NCBI GenBank assembly: GCA_947095535.1
Contig: OX352773.1
Span: forward strand, 270,870,515-270,934,514
From: Poecilobothrus nobilitatus
Taxonomy: Eukaryota > Arthropoda > Insecta > Diptera > Dolichopodidae
Reading direction: 5' to 3'
Length of the DNA: 64,000 bases
A program made the translations under genes and the position numbers. The notes beneath the pieces are model-generated. The model made no database searches, had not been told where the DNA came from, and saw nothing but the letters and a program-made list of their open reading frames with translations. Every line of letters begins with the position of its first letter. Position 1 is the stretch's first letter. Positions 24,863 through 37,369 of this stretch are shown in pieces.

Positions 24863-25313
24863 GAAAGAGTGCAGTAGAGTAGACTGTGTCAACTCTTGTG
24901 TACCCGTATGAACGTAATATATGCTGTTTCCATAAAACTTAATGTCATTTACAAAATTTCAGAAGTTGCTCTTAATTAAACACCGAGATATATTTATGCA
25001 AATTTTGTAATTGTGTGGCAGCTACGTAAACCAACCAACCGTTTTTACTGAATTCATAAATACTGAATTTAAAAAGCAAAACTAACAACTTTTCAAAAGT
25101 GGCGAAATAAAATTTTCAGAATCATAGGTTCTTTATTTATACAGTTATCGGCAGACGCACATGACTTAATAGACTCAAAATTTCATTCTGATCCGATCCA
25201 TACCCTTGAGTCTATATCTAACTCAGCTCCTTTAAGGTGTCACAAACGAAATGGTAAATTTATTATACACTTGAAAATACTTTCATATATATATTATTCT
25301 TCTGGTATAATAA
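24863..25313 (+). repeat. dispersed repeat B, copy 2 (uninterrupted)
   Basis: Blocks in order: GTGTCAACTCTTGTGTACCC, GTATGAACGTAATATATGCT, GTTTCCATAAAACTTAATG, GTGTGGCAGCTACG, CTTTTCAAAAGTGGCGAAAT, TTATCGGCAGACGCACATGA, CTATATCTAACTCAGCTCC and TTTAAGGTGTCACAAACG, ending near GGTATAATAAG. It supplies the empty-site sequence for the split copy at 13075-14400. No open frame; its nature (non-autonomous transposon, LTR or UTR) is unknown. Confidence 0.78.
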
Positions 25314-25570
25314 GAAAGAAAGTCTAAAAAATTAACTTATATTACATTTCTGTGTATTATTAAAATGGCATTATACCCACAGTGTGCATTGATTCATGGG
25401 GATTATTTCACAGCAATTTAATTTTAAAATCAATATGTATTACAGAAACGATTTAATTTACAAGCCCTAAAAAGCGATAGTAATTAAATATAAACCAAAA
25501 TGGTATATTTTTTTATGATTAAATTTTAATTTGGCTTTTTATGAAAAATTCTTTATATGCATACATATTT

Positions 25571-25915
25571 CATATCATAATATTAAATCTGTAAATGATA
25601 GACATTTAAAACCATTTTACTCATTGATTTACCAACCGATTTTAATTTTTCTGTTTTAAATGATAAATACAGCCATCTTACAATATCAGTACAGTACGGC
25701 CATCTTACAATATCAATATTTTTCCAAAATTTTCTGATTTTCATTATTAATTTACCATTTTTATAAAAAACTCATGTAAAGAATATGCATATGTATCATA
25801 TATGTACATACATTGTATACATAATCTATATCTATAATATATTCAAATAAGACGCCGTTTTTTGATTCCAGTAACTTTTAAATTTTGCTTTTTTTTTGCT
25901 TTTTCTTTTTTTTCT
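25571..25915 (+). repeat. direct duplication, left copy
   Basis: Starts CATATCATAATATTAAATCT and contains ACTCATTGATTTACCAACCG, CCATCTTACAATATCA (present twice in this copy) and TTCAAATAAGACGCCG. It aligns in order with 26129-26437 at an offset of about 558 bp with moderate divergence, so the duplication is old. The tRNA-like sequence at 26003-26083 lies between the copies. Confidence 0.75.
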
Positions 25916-26002
25916 AAATACAAAAACAAAATTTTAAAATGATAGTATGCAATGCAGGAGTTTCACAATATATGTAACTGAATATAAAGATACAAATTTC
26001 AG

Positions 26003-26083
26003 TTGAGTGTTTGGTGCAGTGGTAGAGTGCCCGATTTTTAAACTAAGAACGTTTTGAGTTTGCAAGCTCGATTCGGTTCTCTG
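26003..26083 (+). repeat. tRNA-like head between duplicated segments
   Basis: TTTGGTGCAGTGGTAGAGTG (about 26010-26030) is a good A-box, and GAGTTTGCAAGCTC (26056-26069) is a degenerate B-box at tRNA-like distance. A poly-T run follows at about 26084-26100, resembling a polymerase III stop. Acceptor stem pairing is not evident, so a SINE head or tRNA pseudogene is more likely than a working tRNA. Confidence 0.55.
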
Positions 26084-26128
26084 TTTTTTTGGTTTTTTTT
26101 CTGATATTTTAAACGAAATAAATTCTTA

Positions 26129-26437
26129 CATATCATAATATTTAATCTGTAAATTTAGACATTTAAAACCCTTTTACTCAATGATTTACCAACCGATTTT
26201 CACGTTTTCAAAGATAAATATTCAGTTCAGCTATCTTACAATACCAAAATTTTTTCAAAATTTTCCGATTTTCATTATTAATTTTCCATTTTTATAAAAA
26301 AAAACCATATAAAGAATATACATATGTACATACATACATATGTATCATATAGTATAATCTATGTTATGTATTCAAATAAGACTCTCTTTTTTTGTTCTTT
26401 TGTTTCCGTAACATTTTAAATTTTCCTTTTTTTTCCT
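26129..26437 (+). repeat. direct duplication, right copy
   Basis: CATATCATAATATTTAATCT, ACTCAATGATTTACCAACCG, a single degenerate CTATCTTACAATACCA and TTCAAATAAGACTCTC follow the same order as 25571-25915. The left copy has an extra internal doubling (CCATCTTACAATATCA at about 25673 and 25699). Confidence 0.75.
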
Positions 26438-26670
26438 TGGTTTTTTTGTAAAATTTAATAAAATTTTCAATATTACATACCTAAATCAGGGGCAACGTGT
26501 AAAATGCATCTTATATATAAATAATCGGTATATATTGAGTTTCCAATACTCAATATAATCACGGGCATCTTTTAAAAGATAATAATAACCGTGTTTTTAC
26601 AAAAAATATCGTTTGAAAGGAAATTTTAAATTCATAAAGGCATTAATTGTATTTTTACGTTTTAAATAAA
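26438..26670. other. AT-rich DNA, nothing recognised
   Basis: Unique A/T-rich sequence between the direct duplication and the hairpin; no signal seen. Confidence 0.5.
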
Positions 26671-26731
26671 ATCATAAAGAAACTATATACTGTATACATA
26701 TATTATATACTGTATATAGTTTCTTTATGAT
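26671..26731. repeat. hairpin, 26-bp arms, 9-base loop
   Basis: The left arm (26671-26696, ATCATAAAGAAACTATATAC then TGTATA) pairs with the right arm (26706-26731) at 25 of 26 positions around a CATATATTA loop. It is far longer than the incidental (TA)n palindromes nearby. It could be an inverted duplication, a MITE remnant or a small-RNA-like precursor; only the pairing itself is visible. Confidence 0.8.
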
Positions 26732-29124
26732 AAAATCAAAAACAAATTGCTTATTTCGTTTTTTAACTCAAAATGGACATATGAATTAAAATCAAATATA
26801 AATAAAGGGCTGTCGACGGCTACCAAATACTAATTAATTAGAGTAAATTAAAAAAATTATAAATTTTGGCTACGGATAATTTGTGGTTAACACAGTTATT
26901 AATCAAACAACCTCAAATTTCGAGTTCAAAGTATAAATAAAAAAAACAATAATAATACAAAAATCCTTTTGAGGACTATCATATACATCTGATAGCGTAA
27001 ATTTAAAAAATCCCGAACATTTGTTATTGATTGCGTGAATTGCAATTGCATATTAAAACATTGCATATTAAATTTCGAGGGGCGAGCGAATACTAGTTAT
27101 ATATTAATATACATATATATGTATATATATGTACGTATATATAGGACGTATATATAGGAATTAATTATTTCCAAAAGTAATTGAAATAATAATAATGGTA
27201 AATTAGAGTGAAAGTTACTATGTTATAACACCCAAAGCAGGTAAGGTGCATTTAACACTAAATTTCTACATTTACATACATACATATTTGTGGATCTAGT
27301 TTAAGTGTACTAAAAATTTCTGAGAATTTTATGAAAACGTAAATCAAGAAAACAAGGCAATCCAAATTATTTTATCACCTGGAAACCAGATATTTCTATC
27401 CAAACAAAAAATATTATTTTAATTTTCCATATTTTTGATTAGCTCCTTAATAGCATAAAAAACGCCGCCAGCATTTCTTTATACGAGGAATCGAAAATGT
27501 TTTCACAACGTTTTATAAAAGACGGGAAATTCAAAACACAAAAGAAATTCATAGTAATTAATATCCATATGTCCAATGGATATCTGAATTTACTATATTT
27601 AGATAAATACAGTCTGGCCAGAAATTGTCAAACTAAATATCCATAATAATTTAAAAAAAATTGAAACGCATTAAGAAGGTTGTAAAAACAAATGCAATTT
27701 GACGAATTGATATTAAAATATAAGTTTAAGACAAATAAAATGAGAGTAAATAATCAAATACAGCTATATCAGAAGTTAGAGTTGTAAAATAAGTAAATTT
27801 TATTTAATATCCTTTCACTTCACAATTGTTTATACGTGTGTAAATTTTACGTTTATCACACTTTTGAATGGTATATTGACATATTGAGTATATTTATAAG
27901 GTTTAAAACAAAATTAAGGAACGAAGAACGTTTTCCCATTAACTTTTTATTAAAATGAATATAGCAAAATGAAAACTCAAATCACAAAACACTTTAATTA
28001 TATCAAATTAAGTTACTTTTGTTGTTATCTATCAAGCTTAAGAAATGTTTATAATTTTGAGTTTTTAGATTGAAAAAATACTCAGTACAACATCAATAAT
28101 AAGCCATTAGAATACACAGAGCTTTCTAAATGTGGCAGACTATAAATTTCACAATAGGTAGGGCTTACCTTACTTTTTTAATAGGAACTGTCTATGTCTA
28201 ACATTTTATTTCTTTATTTTAAGCGGTGTCGCAGTTTTGTAAAAAGGCAAACGGACAGAGCCAAACTAATAAGAAAATTTTGCATCATTTTTTTATAAAT
28301 GTGCAAAAATGCAGTGACCAATGAAGACATTCGAATGACAAAAAAATTCAAATATGCATATGCATGCAATACAAACTAACTCATATAGTCTTCTTTTTCT
28401 ATTATTTAGATCTAGATCTATTATTTAAGTAGCTTTTATGTATAATAAAATTGTTTAGCTTTTTTCTTAAGTTCAAGATTTTAAAGCAATTTAACCTTAA
28501 GGTATCAACACTGAAATATACTTGCAATTAAGTACTAAAAATGTACTTAATGTTTTTGAAATTCTCATGGCCTTAAAATACCATTTCATCAAATTTTCCA
28601 ATTTAAACTAATACTATATACAAAAAAAAATAAACTAACCGCAAATGCTGTGTATAAGAATTAATTTTTAGATCTTTGCTTCGGTATTCCCATATTTTAT
28701 AAAAGTTTGAGTAAATTGTAATTTTCATTCGGTTTTTGTTTTTTTTGCTGATGTTACCTTTTTTATACCAAGACGAAACGCCTGAATGTCGTTCGTAAAT
28801 TTTTTGTTTTATATTCTCATATCAAACAATTTTTTTTTTCTCTTTTTCTTTTGTTTCTGACCAAACAAAGTGTAAACGAAAAAACGAAATGATTAATGAT
28901 AAAAATTTAACTAGTAAAACATTGAGAACTGAATTTAGAGTAAAAACAAAAAAATTGTAACTCACTTATCTATCAACTTTTTACAGTTAGATATATATAA
29001 ATATACATGTGTATATAAAGCATGATATATAAATTTAGGGAATAATAAAAAAAAAGTCACAAATAGCTGTAAGGAAATGAATAAATGAATTGAAATGCTA
29101 TAATATAGGATGTTTTCATTTTAA
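26732..29124. other. AT-rich DNA, nothing clearly recognised
   Basis: Mostly unique A/T-rich DNA with a TATATATGTATATATATG-type run at 27100-27160. A small imperfect hairpin around ATATCCAT/ATGGATAT lies at about 27560-27583. No coding frame or known transposon motif found. Confidence 0.5.
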
Positions 29125-29460
29125 CAGACTAACTAAATACTATAGCAACAGATTCCTTCATACTAAAATATATTTAACTAAATGATTAAGGCAAAACGGG
29201 ATTGGGCATATTGGATATATTTAAAGAGAAATGGTGAGTGGAAATTAGGAACAAAGCTAAAAAAAACCATTTGGCAGCATTCTTGCAACATGCTCATTAG
29301 CATATGGCATTTGCAGGTCTGAAAAGTTTAGTCTTTCGGACCGCTGCCTAAATTTTCTATGAAGTCTAATTCAATTCTGCTTGCTTTTATCTTAATAAAC
29401 TATTTTAGCTAGATTTTAATTAAGCAAGCTAACCACAACATTTCTTTTTAAACTAACTAT
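29125..29460 (-). mobile_element. decayed LINE 3' end (family C)
   Basis: The block GACTAACTAAATACTATAGC and CAACAGATTCCTTCATAC (about 29127-29162) matches the 3' flank of the LINE at 8341-8870 (CTAACTAAACTCTAGGAACG, GATTCCTTTATAC). A GGTCTGAAAAGTTTAGTCTT region and GCTAGATTTTAATTAAGCAA region also correspond, but the reading frame is too broken to follow. Treated as a heavily decayed copy of the same element. Confidence 0.5.
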
Positions 29461-29884
29461 GGTAGGTGTGAGATTTGATTTTTTCAGGAAACAGTAAAAT
29501 GCCAGTACAGTGCTGTGATCTTTGAAACAATGGATTGAATTGAATATAGAAGAGGGCAATTAGTTGGTGAAGATCCCAAAATATATATCAAAAAAGTGGA
29601 TTGGTTTGACAAAACTGTAAAATCAAAAGAACATTGTTTATATTTAAAAAATTACTATCTTGCTATAGCTTCATCGTGCGAATTAAACTACTGTTTTTTT
29701 TTGCTATGAGTGTAAATTTTATAATTACCACTTCCTTTTTTTTATAAAAACAAACACTTAAAGAAAAACTTTTTAACAGAGGAATAAAAATTCAATAGCC
29801 AGTCTTTTGCCAATTTATCGATAGACAAGTACAAGTTTTTTATATTAACTTTTTAAGTATTAATAATTATAAATACAAATAATC
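29461..29884. other. AT-rich DNA, nothing recognised
   Basis: Unique sequence; no repeat shared elsewhere and no plausible frame. Confidence 0.5.
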
Positions 29885-30085
29885 TGGCCAATGTTACAAT
29901 GCTTAAATCACCTCCGATTAATTCTCCGGTTTAAACCCCAGTCAAGTTATATCCAAATAAATTATAGAACTATATAGATTAATTTAAAAAGATGATCGTA
30001 TATAGTTCACATATCTTACCAGGTGAAGTATTCCATAAATTACTTTGACTTTTATTGATAGTAGATCGCTACAAAATAAATAAAT
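29885..30085 (+). repeat. SINE-like fragment related to 8120-8225
   Basis: CTGGCCAATGTTACAATGC (about 29884-29902) is a degenerate A-box; CCGGTTTAAACCCCA (29926-29940) is a B-box-like sequence followed by GTCAAGTTATATCC and TATATAGATTAAT, paralleling the sequence after the B-box at 8176-8190. It ends in an AAATAAATAAATAAAC run at about 30075-30090, compatible with a retroposon tail. Confidence 0.45.
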
Positions 30086-33000
30086 AAACACGAACATTTA
30101 AAATGAAATTTATTGATTTTAATAAAAAAAAAAAAAAACAAATTATTAAATAAAAAAGAAATTTAAAAGAAACTTTTAATTTTTATTTATTCTTTGTCTA
30201 CTGGTTTCTTTCTTTTCTTTTTATCCTTTTAATTTTTTATTCTTTAAGTATTTTTTCTGCATAACTTCTTATAAAGAGTTTGAGAAAAAATAAAAACTGT
30301 AAAAACAAGCTAACTTCAATGATTTAAAAGACGAGATGTTGAAAAATTTATACAATAAAATATGTATTAAAATATAAAACAATTTCATTGAAATTCCATT
30401 TCGTTTTTGGCTCATGACAAAAGAATTTTAACAAAAAAAATTCCATTTTTATTATTATATAAATTTAAAAAAAAAAAAAAGATAGTCTTCTGTTCTTTAA
30501 AATAAAATAAAATTATGTCCTGGTTCCTCACCAACTGAGTTCTCTTAAAAAAATGAAATTCAAACAAAACAATCCTGAATCCTGAATCTTCAATCCTATA
30601 AACAATAAAAAAAAAAAATACAATGAAACCAACAAAAAACAATGGGGCCTTAAGCATTTTTTCAGACATTTGTTTGAAGAATTTTTCGCATCACACAACA
30701 TACAAAGCGGTAGAAATTAAAATAAATATGTATATTAAAATTTGCACATTTCTTTTACGAAACGTTCTTTCATTACCCAAGAATTTTTTTTTTTATCGTT
30801 TTTCATTGTAAAATCGTGTTTAAAGTATACACGAGGAAGAATAAGAAATAATTCAAGTAATATCATAATTAAAGTGACCATTTGCAATTTGTTTTGTAGA
30901 ATTTTTTTGTACGCTTTTATTATCTATTTATTTTAAATAGAAATAAAACTGTGAAATTAACCAATAAATATATTTGTAATAAACATGTACTCTTTTATTA
31001 CAGAGATCTATACACAAGGCTTTGCAAAATGAATAAAGATGCAGGAGAACGAAAGTGAAGCATAACTAATAAACATTATAGCAAATTAAGGAATTTTTGC
31101 CAAAAGAAAATATATGTGTCCGTCAAAAGACGAAGTTTCTGCATGGTTTGTCCAACCAAACGATGATAACAAAAAAATAAAATCAAGAAATCATCTCAAA
31201 ATTTGTTTTATAAAAATATTTTGCAAAAATTAAAACTTATGTCTTATACGAGTAGTAAAATAGAAAATCTGGTCCCATTAACTGCTAACAAAACATATGC
31301 ATACATGATATATACATACATGTATATATACAAACGTTATATATAAAATAAATAAAATGTCTTATTAATATATAGGAAAATGGAATTTCTTTGAAAAAAT
31401 TCACATCTATTTATCATCTGTTACAAAAAAAAATACAAATGAACTTATACACAAACGAACATACATACATAAACGTCAATATGTTAATTTTGTTATTTTT
31501 ATTTGGTAGAAATTTATAAGAAAAAAAAAAATCCTTGAAAAACTATGAAAACAAGAAAATTTAAGTACATAATAGGAGAAAAATTATAAAGAATTATTTG
31601 ATATTATATTAATATTTATCTTAATACTGATGTACATACTACATAATATACATCATATTATATTATATATTGTATATATTAAGTATAAGAGTACAAAAAT
31701 ACAAAAAGAAATGCAAAAAAAAAAAAAAAGAGCCATAAAAAATGCTTTCTTTTTAGTTTGTTTCTTTTTTTCAATTTATCGTTGCTTTATTTTGTAGATA
31801 ATAAAAATTTTACTTGTCCTTTATTATATTTTCATTCGTCCTTTTCCATTTCTTACTACTGATATATTTTTAATTTTTATTTTCTATTGTTTTTTTTTTT
31901 TTCTCTAAAAACTGATGATTATAGCACCATCACACAGTTTTCATACACTAAATATCCGTTTTAAAAAATATAATGTATATAAAAATCATATTCAAGAATG
32001 TCTTGTCCTTTTTTTTTTGTTCTAAATGTTTTTTTTTTTTATAAAGAAATATAAATCCTTCCAAACTTTTATAAATTACCTGTTGTTGTTTTTCAATTTA
32101 ATTTTTTTTTTTTTGTTGCGATTTTTCTATACTTCGTTTGCAAGTTACATCTGGTGTTCAACTGGATCCTTATTATTAAAATAAAAGAATAAAATAGTAT
32201 GGCATTTAAAATTATTAATATATAATAAAATAATACTCGTATATTGATTTAAAATAACTAATTGTTACTGCACTTGATAACGTTTCAGTTAACGAATATT
32301 CAGTTATTCAAAACTTTATGTTCAGAAACAATTTTGTACCCATGTATTTGAAACCTATAATTCCCTATATATTAATATTATCCAGGACTTATATAGACCC
32401 AGGTATAAAATTCAAACTGAAAACCAACTTACAAAATATATTTTTTATGTGTTATTAAATGGTTTGAACTTTATATGTTTAGATTATTATTAAGACGCTA
32501 TTATAGATCTGTAGACCATGTAGACCCTTTTTTTATTAACTATATCAGTCCCCATTTATAATTTAAAACTTCAAACTTATTCAAAATTTTAAAAACTGTC
32601 ACATGTTAATTAAAATTTTATTTAAATTTACATGAGAAAGAAAATTTTTTTTCGATAATAAATTTTCTTTTTATTATTTTATTATTTAAGGTTTTAAGAT
32701 TTAACAAATTTAACAAGTTATATGTACATACATATATAATTTTTGTCATTAAATTTTAAAGTATGTACAGTTTTCTTGATTTTCGTATAATTTATACTAT
32801 GGATATATTATATTTATTTATTCGGGATAATATTAATTTAAATTTCAATAATTTTTAATCTGGAATAATAGCTGATTAGTTTCCTTTTTCATTTTTATTA
32901 TTTCACCCTTTTAAAATTTATTAATAGAATTTGTAAATAACTAAAAAGCTGTTTGTTATCCATTCTTTTTATCCTTTTTTGTTATATTTGTTAAAATATG

Positions 33001-33296
33001 TTTAAAATAACTCTTCAGAAATTTCAAAGCTGGATTTTGCAGTATAGGAATATACATAAATTGAAATAGAAAACAGTTTTTTGTTTACGTCCGAAGATGT
33101 CCCAACAGTAAGTTGATAAAACCAACATTAGACAAAAAAAAAATTGAGGTAAGCTGAAACAAAAAGATAGAAATTAAGTTCTGATGCCTGCAAATAATTT
33201 GTAAAAATTTCTTCCGTTTCAGTTTTAGAAATTTCAATTATCAGTTTTGTAAAACATTTTTTTTTAAATAAATATGAATAAATAATTATTAATTTA
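30086..33296. other. AT-rich DNA, nothing recognised
   Basis: About 3 kb of unique A/T-rich sequence with many homopolymers (poly-A near 30124-30138 and 31715-31727, poly-T near 31888-31901 and 32102-32115). The overlapping short frames at 30412-30669 (minus), 30623-30811 and 30742-30936 (plus) contradict each other and look random. Confidence 0.5.
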
Positions 33297-33452
33297 AAGA
33301 TAGATGGCGTCGAAATAAAAGTAACGTCTTATAGTATTGTACAATAGCTATAGCCAAGTAATTAACGGCTTAGTGAAATTAAAGATTCCCAAAACTGAAA
33401 GTTAGTCAAATATGAATAATAAATGACTTAATTGATGCCTATGAGAGTGGTA
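33297..33452 (+). repeat. dispersed repeat E, copy 2
   Basis: GATAGATGGCGTCGAAATAA, TAGTATTGTACAATAGCTAT, GTAATTAACGGCTTAGTGAA and AAATGACTTAATTGATGCC match copy 1 (8934-9110) in order, with a shorter middle. Confidence 0.72.
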
Positions 33453-35171
33453 TGAAAAAAAAGATTATTAATTTTAATTTAATGGAGACATTATTTTTTA
33501 ATGTATAAAAAAGAAGTCTTGTAACAAAGGCTTGTAAAGATAAAAGAATAAATAAATAGAAATGTAATAGTCAAGAAAACTATCATAAAATGTTCTAAAT
33601 TTTAGAAGTATTAAGGGAAATGTTCCGTGCACATTTTACCAGTTCTTCAGCAAATGGCTTATCTTTTGTGTCACTGTTTTTCCAAAACTTTTACACTTCT
33701 TGCAAAATAAAATACATTAATTTTTTTAAATTTCTGAATATTATAAAACTTTGTGATTTCCGGCAATCAGGGATCGTAATTTATCATTTGATTATAAAAT
33801 TTTCTTTTAACTTTTTTTATTTTAATAACTTGTGTTTTTGTTATTTTTTTTTAATATTTTTTTAATAACAAAATTGATCTAGATTATGAAAATTAAAGAA
33901 TTTTTTTTTAACAAAAAAAAAATACTTTTAGGATAAAAAAATATTAAAAAGTTTTTGGAATGAAATGATATGGTGATTTTTTGTTAAATTAAGGATAATC
34001 TTGTATACTTTTCATTTTCTGGGTTGATAAAAATTCTACATTAAAATTGTCCTTATATTGTTGTTCTTATGATTTTAAAAATATACCCAGAAAATGAAAT
34101 TTTTATTATTCAACGATCATGGCAAATATACGCAAGGAAAAAAGTTGTAAATCAAAAATAACTCAAACTATAGAAAACATATCTGGTATCGCATTACATT
34201 TCATTAATATGAGGGTTGAAATAAAAAAAAATGAAAAGATAAAAATATAAATATCTTTTTTTAATAATATAAGCTATTTTTTTTTTTTTGGTTTAATCTG
34301 CAAAATTGAATAAATTTTTTAAAAAATATTAATGATCTTTTTTATTCAATAGTCACTTAAATGGATAGAGTTGCCAAAATATATATTCTAAATTTTATTT
34401 TGACTATTTTCAGTTAAATATATAAGGTTTATAAATTTTTTAGAGATTCAGATTTATCTTAATATCTTTTTATGTGATTATAATAAAAAGAAAATTTAAT
34501 TTAGAATCTCAAATAGAAATTTTTATACATATACACAAGGAATTAAATACACTGTTAAATCACAATTATACAGCTCTTCTTTAACCCTATGGAGCAAATT
34601 GTTAGTTTTTGTTTTTGCTGTTGTTATTATTTTATCTTGTTATTTTACCTAACATAACTATACCTACCAGAAGAATTTTAATGGAATTGAAAAGATAAAT
34701 TCACTAAAGTTTTTGTTCCTTCTTCTCCCTTCGAAACATTAGGTTAGAAAATTAAATGGGTAAAAAAAAAACCAATTTTTAAACAAAAGGAGATTAAACG
34801 AATTTTTTGAGGAGTTGTATGCATATATAGGTAAGTACCTTTAGATAATGTATTTGTACACTAATGAAATTAGTAAATTTGCTCGAATAAAAAAAAACTG
34901 TATGTAAAAGTGGTTAGATATTAACTTTTATAATAACTTTTATTGAATTTTATATAGGTAGTATATAATGTAAGAAAATAAAGACAAAAAAATAAAAATA
35001 ATTTAAATTTTCCTAGGACGAACTCGTAATAAAAGTCTATATATATTATGTGTGTGTATAAATAAAAAACCGCAAGTTTAAATTTCTTTTCATTTGTAAC
35101 AACAACTTCAACAACGGTTCACAAGTTACATACATTTAATACAGATATACAAAACAAATGTCATAAACAAT
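33453..35171. other. AT-rich DNA, nothing recognised
   Basis: Unique A/T-rich sequence. The 81-codon frame at 33620-33865 is over one fifth phenylalanine, reflecting poly-T, and is not credible. No shared repeats noticed. Confidence 0.5.
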
Positions 35172-35459
35172 TTAATTTATTTTTAAGTTTGCATATTTAT
35201 ATATATGCCAGTAAACGGCATCCTTGCAAGGGGATATAATAACAAGCAAACACTTTAGTATGAAGTTATCACTATTCCTAACAGTTTCTGAGATAACTGA
35301 ACTTAAAGATTTTATCTTCTTCAAAATTCTTTCATTTAGTTTTTTGTTTATAATTTTGGAATCAACACAAGTAGGATCAATCTTAATACCATTTTTGTAT
35401 ACTATAATACCACTAGGGGCCCCTGTTAATGTGTAGTCAAATTCTTTGTTGAATCCCAA
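35172..35459 (-). CDS. unrecognised 95-codon open frame, possibly a relic of a larger gene
   Basis: Unlike most frames here, this one has a mixed composition (Asp, Glu, Lys, Ser, Pro, Gly present) and includes EFDYTLTGAPSGIIVYKNG and SKIINKKLNERILKKIKSL, which could be a charged helix. I recognise no family. The ATG at 35457-35459 may not be the true start: the frame stays open for a few codons upstream before being lost, so it may be an exon or transposon fragment. The overlapping 70-codon plus frame is its shadow. The neighbourhood up to about 35875 is also less A/T-rich than average. Confidence 0.25.
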   Translation of the reverse strand: MGFNKEFDYTLTGAPSGIIVYKNGIKIDPTCVDSKIINKKLNERILKKIKSLSSVISETVRNSDNFILKCLLVIISPCKDAVYWHIYKYANLKIN

Positions 35460-36229
35460 TTCATATAATAGACAGTTGAAGTTTAGAAAAATAGAATTTA
35501 TGGAAAAAGTACAATCCGTAAAAAATCAGAAAGCAAAACCAAATTCGCCAAAACACTAACTGAAATTATTTTTAAAATAACGCAAAACAGAATTAAATTG
35601 TATAAAGAGCCTGTAGTTGGTGTACGTATATTTAGATTATTTGGTATTGTAAGTGAGGACTATGTCTTTTTATTTATCGAGTTCGAAATAAATGTTTTAA
35701 AGCTACATGGGGAAAACAGGTGTCCGTAAAACATTCGTAAAATGCACAAACAAAGTTTGGAGCAAAATTCAGTTAAATTTTTTTATAGGCCACATTGTCT
35801 GTAACAATATTGCCGTTGTTCTTTTTACCTTGCCCGTACAAATATAACCACAATTTTACAAATGGTAACCCTGCATAAAATTAACAGACAAAATATTTAA
35901 AAATAAAAAATTATTCAAATTTAATTTTGGTTGTAAGAACTACTGTATACTAAAATTTAAGTAGTACTTATAGTTATATCAGAAGAAATTGAATTCAAAA
36001 AAGAATACAATTAGAAAAGTTTTCTAATCGCTTCAAATTAATATCAATATTGATTATTAATATCAGATCAATATCATTCATCATTATTTAAAATTTCAAT
36101 ACATATTGTGATAAATGATGATTTTTATCAATTTTTAAATTTTGTTCACTATGGATGCATAAGTGAAAGTACATTACATACATATAGCCAAAGAATAGTT
36201 GAAAGTTGACTTGAGCTGTTGAAGTCCAG
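35460..36229. other. somewhat more complex unique sequence, no assignment
   Basis: Between 35590 and 35880 base composition is less extreme. The segment ends at GGTAACCCTG (35864-35873), whose reverse complement CAGGGTTACC resembles a hAT-type terminus, but no matching opposite end or 8-bp duplication could be found. Beyond 35880 the DNA is ordinary A/T-rich sequence. Confidence 0.3.
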
Positions 36230-36243
36230 TCGAGTTAACTCGA
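36230..36243. repeat. 14-bp perfect palindrome in a CTCGAG-rich patch
   Basis: TCGAGTTAACTCGA is its own reverse complement and is followed at once by GACTCGAG. It stands out in an A/T-rich context. Its role is unknown. Confidence 0.7.
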
Positions 36244-37369
36244 GACTCGAGAAAAAAAAAATACACAATTTTAAAGAGAGTAAGTGAGAATGTCTCTTAT
36301 AATTTTGTGTTTTTTTTTGTTATTCTGTTGTGTACGTTTTTTACAACTACGGACTATCATAGGTACCATACTACTGTAATGTAAATAATATGAATTGTGT
36401 TGTTTATGTTTTATTATTATATTATGTACAGGTTTTGTAGTAGAAAAATCGTAAAAATATGTAGTTACTGATGTTCAAAGCTTGAAACGGAATTCATAAT
36501 ACGTAGTGTGTGGCTGAAAACTACTAAATTATAATTATAGATAAGATATTAACAAACCAATACGGTCATATTCTTTTATTTATAATGTACCTGCATCAAT
36601 ATTTTCAATCATTTATAATATGTTTTAATCTTAATCCAAAGTTCAGAGATTCTCAGCAATTTCCTACTTCCTCTACTTCCTTCATTCAGTTCTCGTTGAG
36701 ACTTAATATCATTTAAATGTTATAAAAATTTATGAAATTAGCCGATAAATGAAGTTATTAACATCTATCTGTATAGATTAGTCTGATTATATCTTTCTAA
36801 CTATTATTTAATATAATTTATTCTAACTACATAGGGCGGAAGAACGTACATATCCATGCAAAAACCTTAATACACAAGTCAAAGATGAAAAAAATTCAAT
36901 TTTTGCCATAAATTAGTTATTATTTATTAACCGTTACTCCTTGTTACTAAAATGAAATAGTTGGAAAACAACCAACGAAATATTAAATCTTAAGAATTAC
37001 AAAATATGTTTTAATCATTATTTTTTTTTTTAAATTAAAATAAAATTGGCAATAAGGTTATCTAGTGTCAATAAAACATATTATAACTAAATTAGATTTA
37101 ATAGTGTACAATTTTTTATAAAAATGGTTTTGTGATTGAATAATCCATTAAAGAACAATTGACGTAAAAGACTTTAATTTTATATTTATTTGTCAATAAT
37201 CCCATATTGTATTTATATTATATTTATAAATAGAAAACCAACGATAAGCAAAAATATATTATCTTAAGTCTCAACTAATTGTTAATACATATTTTTTATT
37301 TACAAATTACTTGTTGTTAATCAACTCGTATAAATATTTAATATTGTATTTTATTAATACACTAGTAAA
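36244..37369. other. AT-rich DNA, nothing recognised
   Basis: Unique A/T-rich sequence with no coding or repeat signal noticed. Confidence 0.5.
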
